The notes below the pieces were generated by a model. That model was not told the origin of the DNA. It was given only the letters and a program-made list of their open reading frames with translations, and did no database searches. Shown one piece after another: positions 1 through 10,019 of a stretch of 64,000 nucleotides of DNA (position 1 is the first letter of the stretch; each line of letters begins with the position of its first letter). Origin of the DNA: Cucumis sativus (Eukaryota > Streptophyta > Magnoliopsida > Cucurbitales > Cucurbitaceae); assembly GCF_000004075.3 (NCBI RefSeq), contig NC_026657.2:30660408-30724407 (forward strand), read 5' to 3'. Position numbers and translations under genes: made by a program.

Positions 1-3000
1 ACGTCCAACCTTAATAAAAAAAAAAAAGTTGAAATCCAATCACATACTTCAATCCAAAATTCTCTTCTCCTTTCTTATCTTCATCCTAAAATAGATAACT
101 TTCAACAACTAATTTGTAATTTTTCTCTTCCAATATATCGTCCATGAGCCTTACTCTCCCATTGCTTAGCTTTGTTACAATTGAATGCAAAGTACGACTT
201 GGTGTCTTCCATTAAAAACTTGTAGTCCCATCTCATACTTTAAACCAATCTCTATTCTTGTACTCTAAATTTTTTCCAATTTCACTTATCTTCAACCAAT
301 TTTGAACTTTTCAACCTTAGATCGAGTTATCTTAAGTGACTCTTAATTTGTTCATTTCCAAACTCTTCAACCTCAAACCTTAAACCAAATCTTGAAGAAC
401 AATTTCCATCCTTAAATCAAATTTCTCTAGTATTTAGTCTCTTAATTTGTTCATTTCTTGAACTCTTCAAATCAAATACTTTTATCCACAATTCTCTTAT
501 CCTTTCTTATCTTCGTCTTTATCGTGAAATAGATAACTATCAACAAACTAATTTGTCATTTTCATCATTCAATATATCGTCTATGGGTCATATAAGTACC
601 TTCACTCTCCCATTTCTTAGCTTCACTACCAATAATCTACAATTTAATGCAAAGAACAGCTTTGGGACTTCCGTAAAAAACTTGTAGTCCCATCTCATAC
701 CTTAAACTATTATCTATTTTTGTACTCTAAATTATTTCAAATTTCTCATATCTTCAACCAATTTTGAACTTTTCACCCATAGATCGAGTTATCTTAAGTG
801 ACTCTTAATTTGTTCATTTCCAAATTCCTCACTCAAATTTATACTCTTCAACCTCAAACCTTAATCCAAATCTGGAAGTCCAATATCCACACTTAAATTA
901 AATTTCTCAAATCTTTAGTCTCTAAATTTGTTCAAAATTTGGAAGTCCAATCTCCACACTTAAATTAAATTTCTCAAATCTTTAGTCTCTCTAAATTTGT
1001 TCATTTTTTAACTCTTCAACGTCCCACATTGATAAAAAAAAAAAAGTTAAAGTCCAATCAAATGCTTTTAACCATAATTCTCTTCTCATTTCTTATCGTC
1101 ATCGTGAAATAGAGAACTATCAACAACTAATTTGTCATTTCCTCTTTCAATATAAAGTCCATGAGTCATACAAATATTTCTAAGCTTCACATCCAATAAG
1201 CTACAATTTAATTGCAAAGAACATCACGAGGACTTCCATAAAAAAACATGTAGTCTCGATCTCATACTTTAAACAATTCCCTATTATTGTACTATTAATC
1301 TTTTTTCAATTTATCAACTCTTCAAACAATTTTGTACACCTCAACCTCAAACCAACTTATCTTTAAGTGACTCTTAATTTATTCATTTCAAAATTCTTCA
1401 ACCTCAAACCTTAATCAAAATCTTGAAGTCCAATTTCCATCCTTAAATCAAATTTCTCTAGTATTTAGTCTCTTAATTTGTTCATTTCTTGAACTCTTCA
1501 AACGTCCAACTTTCATAAAAAAAAAGCTGAAATCCAATCACATACATTAATCCAAAATTCTCTTCTCCTTTCTTATCTTCGTCCTAAAATAGATAACTTT
1601 CAACAACTAATTTGTAATTTTTCTCTTTCAATATATCGTCCATGAGCCTTACTCTCCCATTCCTTAGCTTCATTACAATTTAATGCAAAGTACGACTTGG
1701 TGTCCTCCATTAAAAACTTGTAGTCCCATCCCATACTTTAAATCAATCTTTATTCTTGTATTATTAATATTTTTCCAATTTATCAACTCCTCGCACTTAT
1801 TAGTTCATTTCCAAACTCTTCAACCAAATTTATACTCTTCAACCTCCAACCTTAATCCAAATCTTTGAACTCCAATTTCCAACCATAAATCAAATTTCTC
1901 TAATCTTTAGTCTCTTAATTTGTTCATTAACGTTCAACCTTAATCAATAAGTTGTAGTCCCATCTCATACGTTAAACCAACAATTTATAATCTTGTGTAT
2001 CTCGTATCTCTTAGGACGTGTTTGGGGTGGACTTGAGGGGAGTAGAGTGGAGTATTTAAGCCCACTCCACGTTTGGGGCATAGATCAAGCAAAAGGGGGA
2101 TTAGGGTTATTTTACTCCTCGTCACACACTGTTCCACTCTCTCAACCGGGTGTAACTCGAGACCACCATTAATTTTGTTTTCTCATAGTCGATCTCGACC
2201 GAGATCAACCCCAAAATATCTTCCCAAATTTAAATAACTCTTTGAAGAAAATTTCTCGATCTCCCTGCAAAGACATCTCTGGCAACCTTAGACCGAGATC
2301 ATACTAATTAGTCGACGTTCTTTAGCTCGAGACAACTTAGACCCAGGATCATACTACATTATCATATGTTCTTTAGCTCGTGACTATCTCAAGCCGAAGC
2401 CCCGAGCTAAAGAAGATGAAGTAATGTAGTACGATTTCGGGCCAAAGTTGGCCCTGAGATATAGCCCCGAGCTAAAGAACATAAGGAAATGTAGTATGAT
2501 CTCGAGCAAAAGTAGGCCCGAAATAGGCCCAAGAGAGACCAAGAAATTTCCGTCAAATAGTTTTATAATTTTGGAAAGAATCTCGAGGTCAATCTCGCCC
2601 GAGTTCGACCACGAGAAAAACAAAAATTTTTCAATTGTCCTAAGATGCACTCAATCGAAGGAATGAGACAGTGGGCGGCAAGGAATGGAACACAAAATAA
2701 GGGGTAAAATAGCACTAATCCCCCTTTTGCTTAATTCATGCCCCAAACGTGGAGTGAGCTTAAATACTCCACTCTACTCCCCACAAATGCAGACTATTAT
2801 AAAATCCATACTATTATAAGTCACTTCTCGCCCCAAACGCCCCCATAATTTTTCCAATTTATGAGCTCTTCAACCAATTTTGTACTTTGTTGTAATCCAA
2901 ATATTGATTAGGTCCCTTGAATTCAAATATTGAAGTCCAATCTCCAACCTTAAACCAAATTATTTGAAGCGACTCGTAATTTGTTCAATTTTCGAACTCA

Positions 3001-4150
3001 TCAACCAAATTTTATACTCTTCGACCTTCAAACCTTTAATCCAAATCTTTGAAGTATCTCCAACCTCAAATCAAATTTCTCTAATCTTCAGTGTCTCTAA
3101 ATTTGTTTATTTTTCGAACTCTTCAATCGAACATTAACGATTGATCCTCTTTAATCAAAAAGTTGAAGTCAAATCACATTCTTTAATCCAAAATTTCCTC
3201 ATCTTTATTTATTTGCCTTCATCATGAAATAAATAACTACCAACAAATTTTTGTTTTCCCATTTTCAAAATATAATCTCTAACATATTATGTTCCAAACA
3301 CAATTACTTAAAAGTCAATTTTATTCACTTCCCATCCAACAATCACCACCTTCATCCAAACAATGACATGTTGCCTTTCATTCAAAAAGTTGTATTCCAA
3401 TCTCATACTTCAAACCTAATTTTACCAACTTATGAACTCTCCAACCAATATTGTACTTTGTATACCAAAGTTTGGCTAGCCCCCTTAAATCCAAATGTCC
3501 AAGTCCATTCTCCAACCTTAAACCAAAATTCCTTCAACTTTTTGCCAAAATTACTTTATCGTTTGTACCTTGTAATTTGCAAATATTCTAAACTCTTCTA
3601 CTAAATAATTCTTTTTAATTCAAATAATGGCTGGACCACTGACATCAAATAGCATAAATAAAAGCGCATACTTTAATCCAAAATTCTCTTATCCTTACTT
3701 ATCTATATCTTCATCGTGAAATGGATAACTATCAACGACTAATTTGTCTTTTTCCTCTTTCAATATATCGTCCATGAGTCCTATATATACCTTTACTCTC
3801 CTATTTCTTAGTTTCACGTCATATTATCTACAATTTAATGAAAAGAACGGTTTGGTATCTTTCATAAAAAACTTGCAGTCTCATCCCATACATTAAGCCA
3901 ATCCTTATTCTTATATTCTTAATATTTTTCCAATTTAGCAACTCTTCAACCAATATTGTACTCTTCATAAAATATTATCTTATCCTTTCTAATCTTCGTC
4001 GTGAAGTAAATAACTATCAACCCTAATTTGTCTTTTTCCTCTTCCAATATATCGTCTGTAGTCTTATAAGTACCTTTACTCTCCTATTTCTTAGCTTCAC
4101 ATCCAATTATCTACAATTTAATGCAAAGAACGACTTGGTGACTTCCATAA
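1..4150. repeat. Degenerate AT-rich tandem repeat array
   Basis: A family of related blocks of about 440-580 bp recurs here. An anchor reading CAATATATCGTCCATGAG or a close variant starts near 131, 570, 1148, 1629, 3761 and 4045, with a more decayed copy near 3265. Each block also carries an oligo-A segment followed by GTTGAAATCCAATCAC, a TTCTCTTCTCCTTTCTTATC segment, and CTTGTAGTCCCATCTCATAC. Inside it, about 67 bp is duplicated head to tail at roughly 874-1007. The array runs off the left edge of the window, and no gene-like ORF is supported in it. The 61-117 aa ORFs found here are low-complexity translations of the repeats. Family identity is unknown to me. Confidence 0.8.
2014..2845. mobile_element. 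Fold-back / long terminal-inverted-repeat element (MITE-like)
   Basis: The left end (GTGTTTGGGGTGGACTTGAG, then GGAGTAGAGTGGAGTATTTA, then CCACGTTTGGGGCAT, then AAAAGGGGGATTAG) is found inverted at the right end (2713-2845). The inner arms are also inverted copies: TTCTTTAGCTCG on the left (about 2319 and 2368) pairs with CGAGCTAAAGAA on the right (about 2403 and 2467), so almost the whole 830 bp can fold back on itself. It interrupts the surrounding repeat array and has a higher GC content. There is no transposase ORF, so it is non-autonomous. Flanks are TTA on the left and TAA on the right, which is not a clean direct target duplication, so I cannot assign a superfamily. Confidence 0.75.
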
Positions 4151-4292
4151 AAAAAAAACAACAATCAAAGATATAATAGCAAAGTAAACATTTATAAGAT
4201 ATGAGAAATGTTTATAGAAAGTTATATAAAAACTAGGCAGAAGGAAGGCTAACCTTATTTTGAAGAGAAGAGTATAGTAAACTATATATTAC

Positions 4293-4535
4293 CTCACTCC
4301 CACAATTATTTTGAAGCCATCTTTTAAATACCTTTTAATATGTTTTTTAACATCAAATTTACATCCTCGAGCAAGGTTAACCTAAAGATAAAGAGCACCA
4401 TCATAAAAGGAACAAATAACTGGTTTATGATCAGTAGATAGTTGGAAATTGGAAACTCACCTCGATGAATCCATGACATAATGCCAAGTAGTCAGCCTTG
4501 CCAACGAACTTGAAAATTTGTCGAAAGAAGCACCG
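4293..4535 (-). pseudogene. Two-exon fragment of an MLO-family membrane protein gene
   Basis: On the minus strand, exon 4535-4461 (75 bp, 25 codons) follows a TTTCAG acceptor and reads RCFFRQIFKFVGKADYLALC then HGFIE, ending at a GTGAGT donor. Exon 4381-4293 (89 bp) follows TTTAG and reads VNLARGCKFDVKKHIKRYLK then DGFKIIVGV, ending at GTAATA. Together they match the conserved MLO stretch FFRQ..KADYL.L.HGFI...KFDF.KYIKR.L..DFK.VVG, which lies in the central cytoplasmic loop region of these seven-transmembrane calmodulin-binding proteins. I see no flanking MLO exons on either side, so this is an orphan fragment. The splice sites and frame are preserved, which suggests either a recent capture or lack of time to decay. 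MLO assignment is from family knowledge of this motif. Confidence 0.75.
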
Positions 4536-4687
4536 CTGAAACGAAACAACATACTTTAGGTGTTTCAAATCTCTATAGGAAAGCGATTGTAAGTATTATA
4601 AGTTTGAACCACACAATATCCATATCTCCATATTCTTCAAAACCATTTTTATTCTCAAATATGCTGCATAATATGTATAGTAGTGTG

Positions 4688-4731
4688 CTATGTATGTTGC
4701 AGTTTTTTACTATGTATGTTGCAGTTTTTTA
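4688..4731. repeat. Perfect 22-bp tandem duplication at a rearrangement junction
   Basis: The unit CTATGTATGTTGCAGTTTTT plus TA occurs twice head to tail at 4688-4709 and 4710-4731. It ends exactly where homology to the ABCG gene begins (about 4730), so it marks the breakpoint between the MLO-side and ABCG-side sequence. Confidence 0.9.
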
Positions 4732-5056
4732 CTGGCAAGAAGCACTTTCCCAACTGTAGGTTCATTAATTCTACTGTCTTTATTTTTCTGCATTAGGCAA
4801 AATATGCTTTTATGATGAAAAAAATAACAAATGACTAAATTTAATATTAGTTTTCAATTTATCCAAATCATTGTTGAGTTGAGATTTACCTTGCTCCATC
4901 TATCATCTAGGAACTCATTGATGCCAATGGCGTTTTGTCCATACATCATGGGAGACAAATAAAAGCCCCAAATCATCCATCGCTCAACATTATCTAATGT
5001 GCACAAAAGGAAAACCAAAAGTTGGCAAACAAAAATACTGGAATCTACTAAAGTAA
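4730..5056 (-). pseudogene. Duplicated fragment of the ABCG/PDR transporter gene (exon 9, intron 9, part of exon 10)
   Basis: This stretch matches 14610-14936 of the intact ABCG gene at about 98% by eye, introns included, so it arose by DNA-level duplication rather than retroposition. The exon 9 copy is 4993-4890 (104 bp, complete, reading [20 protein letters not shown] and so on, with one V to G change). The exon 10 copy starts at 4787 and is cut at about 4732 after 56 of 166 bp. On the other side homology stops at about 5056, after which retroelement-like sequence follows. The fragment cannot encode a transporter by itself. Confidence 0.9.
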
Positions 5057-5150
5057 CAGCATCTCAGAAATTGAAGATGATGGGGTTCGTCAGCGGCAGG
5101 AGAAGTCAGTTCCAATGGGTCAAGATCTCAACCCCAAATCTTAGATACCG
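5057..5150 (-). other. Retroelement leader-like sequence with weak primer-binding site
   Basis: Read on the minus strand from 5150, the sequence begins CGGTATCTAAGATTTGGGGT, immediately inside the inner end of the putative LTR. It resembles the plant primer-binding site complementary to initiator tRNA-Met (TGGTATCAGAGC), but with several mismatches. It is cut off after about 94 bp by the ABCG fragment. Confidence 0.35.
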
Positions 5151-6406
5151 TGTGAGATAGCCAGAAAAGAACGAAGCTACTGAAGATTCGGCTAGCGGGA
5201 TGACGGCGAAAGATGGTTAGGTGTTGAACGGCTCGACTGACGACGAAATCCGTGGAAGAAATCGGAGAGAGCAACGCCGATCAAGGCCGGTTGACCCTTC
5301 AAATCGGCCTGAAGAGTTGCGGTGCAGCGTGGTGATCGTCGTCCGGTGAGTCGAGCGGCGCAACGGAGGTCGGATTTCGGTGGGCGGTTCGTTGGCTGGC
5401 TTTTGTTAGTCGTAGGAAGACATTGCCTAGCCGTCGCCCCCTTAATCTTCACGAACTCTAACCAGACGACCCGTACCCGACTCGTTCCGTTTGAAGACTC
5501 CCAGATCGTGTTACTCAGATCCGCCGATCCGTTCGACAACGCTCAGTTCCCCTCAGATTCAACGACGCTCAGATCCGACGCCCAGTTCCGCGCTGCTCCG
5601 GTCCCCTCACCTTGAGGAGTAGCGCGAAAGGCAAAACCCTTTCTGGAGCAGTACTGAATAGTTCCTCGAGCTCTGTTGGACGCCACGCTGTAACTGCGAA
5701 GTTGAGCCTTGACCTCGCACACCGATATCGAAAGGGAAAGCTGTTCAATGAGCTTCGGAAGGCCGGCGACGGAGCTTCGGGGCCGGCTATAGATTCGGAT
5801 CTGAGATGGAAGAAGTTGCGGAGAGGATTTGAGAGGAGAAACCCTAGGTCTCTAAGACTCGTACATTCCAAATTTTCAAATTTTCAAAACATTTTGAAAT
5901 CAGTTATCAAATTTATCACACTTATAGACCGTTAAAGTTGAAATAGTGCTTGTTGTCCAAATTAACAAAAGCGGTCTTAGTCAATTTTTCATTCAATAAT
6001 TTAATACAAAATTAACTTCAATCACTATTATATTTTGTAGGAGTTCATGAACCAAACCAAAGCCTATGAAGACTAATATAATCAATTTCAAAATTTAAAG
6101 ATCAAAATAGGCTTTAAATAGATAGTATAATGATAGACCCACATAGGCCATAGTAAAGATGTATGTCCCTAGAGATAAGAATAGAGAAAGAAGAAAGAAT
6201 GATTGAGAGTTAGTTGGTAGTTTTCTATTGCGTGGGCCTTAGGAATGTGTTTATTTAAGTGAGGCCAAATATTCACTTATTCTGCTTAGTGTTTGCCTAT
6301 TTAAATATAGTAGGGCAAATGTATCTTTTTCTTGAATGATTTTGGTAAAGAATTCTCAACATAGAAGTGTGGAGAGATTGGGAAGCTCTCAAATCCTTCC
6401 CCAACA
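5151..6406 (-). mobile_element. Putative LTR of a truncated retrotransposon
   Basis: On the minus strand the block starts TGTTGGGGAAGGATTTGAGA at 6406 and ends GGCTATCTCACA at 5151, giving the TG...CA termini expected of an LTR, with a PBS-like sequence just inside. A TATA-like CTATATTTAAATAGG lies near 6300-6314. The part at 5190-5850 is much richer in GC than anything around it and contains overlapping ORFs on both strands (97-115 aa) that resemble no family I know; I treat them as non-coding. The second LTR and the internal coding region are not present in this window. A segment near 5915-5951 recurs at 10915-10951. Call rests on termini only. Confidence 0.4.
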
Positions 6407-6521
6407 ATTGATAAATAAAATTGTGGCTGAGCCTAGATAAAAAGAAAAGAAACGTATATTCATATTTGATTCTACAAATAAGCCAATGGTATAGTTGTGC
6501 ACAATTAATATTATAATGTAC

Positions 6522-9173
6522 CTTGAAGGTTTTATTATTCCATTAATATCTTTAAGTATCTGAATATTTTTCTTCTTGGATGGAGTCAACCCCGTCAACC
6601 CTAGACAGCTCTGTTTTTAAACCATTCAAAGTAAAAATAAGAAACATGAAAATTAAATGTATGATAGTTTGGGGTAGATGGGTATGTTGGACCGTTGGTA
6701 GAGCGTTGAAAAACGATATTTTAATTGATTAAGAAAGCGATTGAAATTTAATACAACTTTATTATAATGGTAATTGGCACACTTCTTCTTTAAGACTAAA
6801 GGTACAATTTCCATTTCAACAATTGTTGTACTTAAATAAACAAACAAGACAACACGATATAATTGGATTTCAAATTCAATATGTGAATTTGAAACTCACG
6901 ATCAATATATATAAGCTTTTATTATTATTCTAACTATGTTCAGATCGATCAAATGTTATTTTAATTATTTGAACAATTGTATGGTATTGTAATGACCAAA
7001 TAATCTTATTTTATTCTCTAATTTAGTAAACACAGTCTTTCGACTAATTTGAAGAATTGCACAAATCATACAAACTATTTACTGATGAAAGAAGATTCTT
7101 TTCCGATTTTTGTTCATTTTTTTAATGTTTTTTTCATATGGATTGATTCATTTTCATTCTATTTTTAAGAGTTTAAAAGGGTCTTTTTTTTAATTTCAAG
7201 AATCAAAGTCAAAAATACAAATACTAATGATTAATATTAAATATGATATTAATTTTGATTTTACTATGAATGCATAAATGACTTCTTTATCAAAAGGTCA
7301 AGTCTCATTTCTATTTCCTCGTGGTAAAATGTAACACATGTCATGTGAAAAAAAAAAGGTAGCTTATTGAGGTTAATTAATTATTTGCCAATTCAAGTTA
7401 AATTATAGATTATAATTAAATACAAACAATAAAATTTTGAGAAATTGTTTTAAGTCGCAATACCACTTGAAATAATTTTAAATATATCAAGGATATATAA
7501 AGTAAATATATATTATAAAAATCCAATATAACTATCTGGTCTTTGAAAAAATAAAATAAACTTTTGATCGTATGTTTCTACTGTTTCCATTTTTCCTAGT
7601 CAAATTTAGAAAATGAGAAGAAAAAAAATTCATAAACTATTTTTTTAATTTTAAAAAATTGTATCCAGTTATAGCAAAATTTTGGATTATATCAATGATA
7701 ATCTTCCATCACTATAGTATGTTAATGACTATCTATAATAGAATTTGTCAAGGGCCAGTAAATATTTTGTAAAATTTATTATTTTTTAAAATAGCTCGTA
7801 TGAGTATTTTAGATAATATATATTATTGTATAGATTATAGATATTAAATATATTTTGGATAATCAATATTTGTGTAAAGATAGGCAATATAATTATAAAT
7901 TTTTATCCACCAATATTCTATATAAAAACAAAAATGAAGTACTTAATTAAATGATAAAATGTAAGAGAACATTAATGTGGTCGTAAATTGCATTATATTG
8001 TTATATTAAGAAAAAATGTCAAAAATAGAAAAATTTCCTAAATATTTATGAATTTTGTCTCTTTTGCTTTTTTTATGGAATTTAATTGATTGTTTAACCA
8101 CTTAAAATAAAAACATATAAATATTCTCATCTTAATTAAATTATTATCATTTATTTCTAAAAGTAATTAATTAAAAAACTAACAATATTTTACTGATAAG
8201 ATAAAATATTGATGGTAAATGTATTCTTTTATTTTTGACATTTTAATGTTTATAAAAAGTTATCGTAAATTATTAAAAATATTTATAACCATTTGTATTC
8301 GATACATGTAACGGTCAATCTATCACATATATTATAAATTATTCTACTTCTAAATATAATAAAATAAATTAAATTTTACATCTGGTTAAATATAAATTTT
8401 GAAATTTTACTATATTATAAATATTTTTATTAATTTACTATAACTTTTTATAAACATTAAAATTAATTAAATATTGATAAAAAATATTTTTAAATATAAT
8501 AAAAAAATTAAAAAATTTTACAAAAATAATAATACATCATAATATGCTACCATCATCATTGTTCTCGTCTATTAATCTATCTCGATTTAATAGATGGTAA
8601 TGTTTTCAATATTTGTAAACACTTCTACAAATTTGATTGATTAAAATAAATTTTGTTTTTTTTTGTAGATATAGCCAAATGTAACTAATAAACTAAATAT
8701 ATTAAAACAATTACCTCAAAAGTGTTGAGTGCGACGTTGATCAAATTCGGGTGAGCTCTACTCCCGACGTAAACATCTCCTTCAACTGACAATTTCTCAA
8801 AACGAATTTCGATCTTTGGAATTTCAATCCCAACTCTGCAAATCAATCAAAATCCCAAACAAAATCAAATTTTCAAATCCCTGAACTCAACATTTCTCTT
8901 TCATTTTAGGTTTTAGGGCTTTTACCGATCCATTCTGTCTCTAATCCATCTCAGAAATTCCTCGTTATCTTCTTCAACAACCTTCACCATTCTTTCCATC
9001 AATCCTTTCCTCTCCTCAAAACCCATCCTCCTCACATCCACTTCATCGTAAACAACTCTCCCATTCTCCACCGCTTGTCGGAGCATTCCCTTACGCATCC
9101 GATCGTAAGTCGGAAGTCGCTCAATCGCCGCCCATAGGAGCTCTTCCTCGTCGTCCACTACAGTAGTCGCCAT
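6522..9173 (-). pseudogene. Truncated ABCG/PDR transporter gene, exons 1-3 only
   Basis: Exon 1 is 9173-8926 (82 codons plus 2 nt, starting MATTVVDDEEELLWAAIERL), exon 2 is 8835-8715 (121 bp) and exon 3 is 6610-6522 (89 bp, containing GLTPSKKKNIQILKDINGII). All three have intact splice sites and the same phases and, for exons 2 and 3, the same lengths as the intact paralogue at 10020-23123. They encode the cytosolic N-terminus that precedes the first nucleotide-binding domain of PDR transporters. Exon 4 with the Walker A loop and everything after it is missing; retroelement-like sequence and a small exon 9/10 copy follow instead. Splicing exon 3 to the exon 9 copy at 4993 would read AGA TAA, a stop at about codon 154. 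The product cannot be a transporter. The 2.1 kb intron 2 is AT-rich and featureless. Confidence 0.85.
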
Positions 9174-10019
9174 AGAATCCCTATTTCAGCGCAACAAAAA
9201 CCCTAAAGGAACAATGTGATAAAAAAAACGAGTCACGTTTCCGAAGATTCAATCTCCATCAAGAATATAAATATATATGTATACACAAACACGAAAAGCG
9301 ACGACATACACAGAATACAGTTAGTTACCAAGCATTCGCCGTTGAAGTTTCCGGTGAAAGTGAAACTCCGGTGGTCTGAGAACTGAGAAGAGGGCAGCTT
9401 AAATGGAAAATGAAATAGATAAGTTGTTTCGGAGTTGCGATCTGAAGATTCCATTTTAGCATCAGCTGAATGGGAAGAAGAAGAAGGAAGAATGCTTGTC
9501 ATCAAAATTTTCTCTACGAAATATAATATACTTTTTTTACGTTATTAAATTTCTGAAAGAGACATTTTAAAACATACAAAAATATTAATTTATTAAAAAA
9601 ATCACTTTTTAAAGTTATGTCATTGGGTAAATTTTAGTTAACATAGATTTTAATTTATAAATGTTTTGAATCACCCAATCTAAAGTCCAAACATACAATA
9701 ATATAATTAAAAAGCTAATAATATAAGCAATATGTCCATCCAACTATTTCCTAGCGGAGTGTAAAAACTTAATAGAGCAATAAATGGATATGTTTTAGTT
9801 GTTGAATCACAAGTGGACACAAAGCTAATATAATAGACGAAAAATAGCCTTTTCTTTGTATTTTTTTTTTTTATTAAATAGTCAAACTTTGTGAAAATAG
9901 GAACCGCTTTGTTTTCCTTTCCTCATTTAGTCACTCTGAAATAATTGATTTCCTACGATACAAAGGCTATAGTAAAAATGTAATAAACTACAAATTTCAC
10001 ATAACAAGTAAACGGTTGC
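9174..10019. other. Spacer between the truncated and the intact ABCG genes
   Basis: 9174-9530 is the upstream (5' UTR/promoter) side of the truncated copy on the minus strand; 9530-10019 is the likely 3' flank of the intact gene. It is AT-rich with an oligo-T run at 9862-9873. I see no coding exon. The 90 aa minus-strand ORF at 9233-9505 has no recognisable similarity. Confidence 0.6.

Noticed and set aside
2014..2845. PIF/Harbinger assignment of the fold-back element
   Set aside because: The flanks read TTA and TAA, not the same trinucleotide in direct orientation, and there is no transposase, so the superfamily is left open.
5192..5935. Four overlapping ORFs of about 100 aa in the GC-rich island
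   Set aside because: They occur on both strands in conflicting frames, without a recognisable family, and lie in a putative LTR. Kept as a finding about composition, not as genes.
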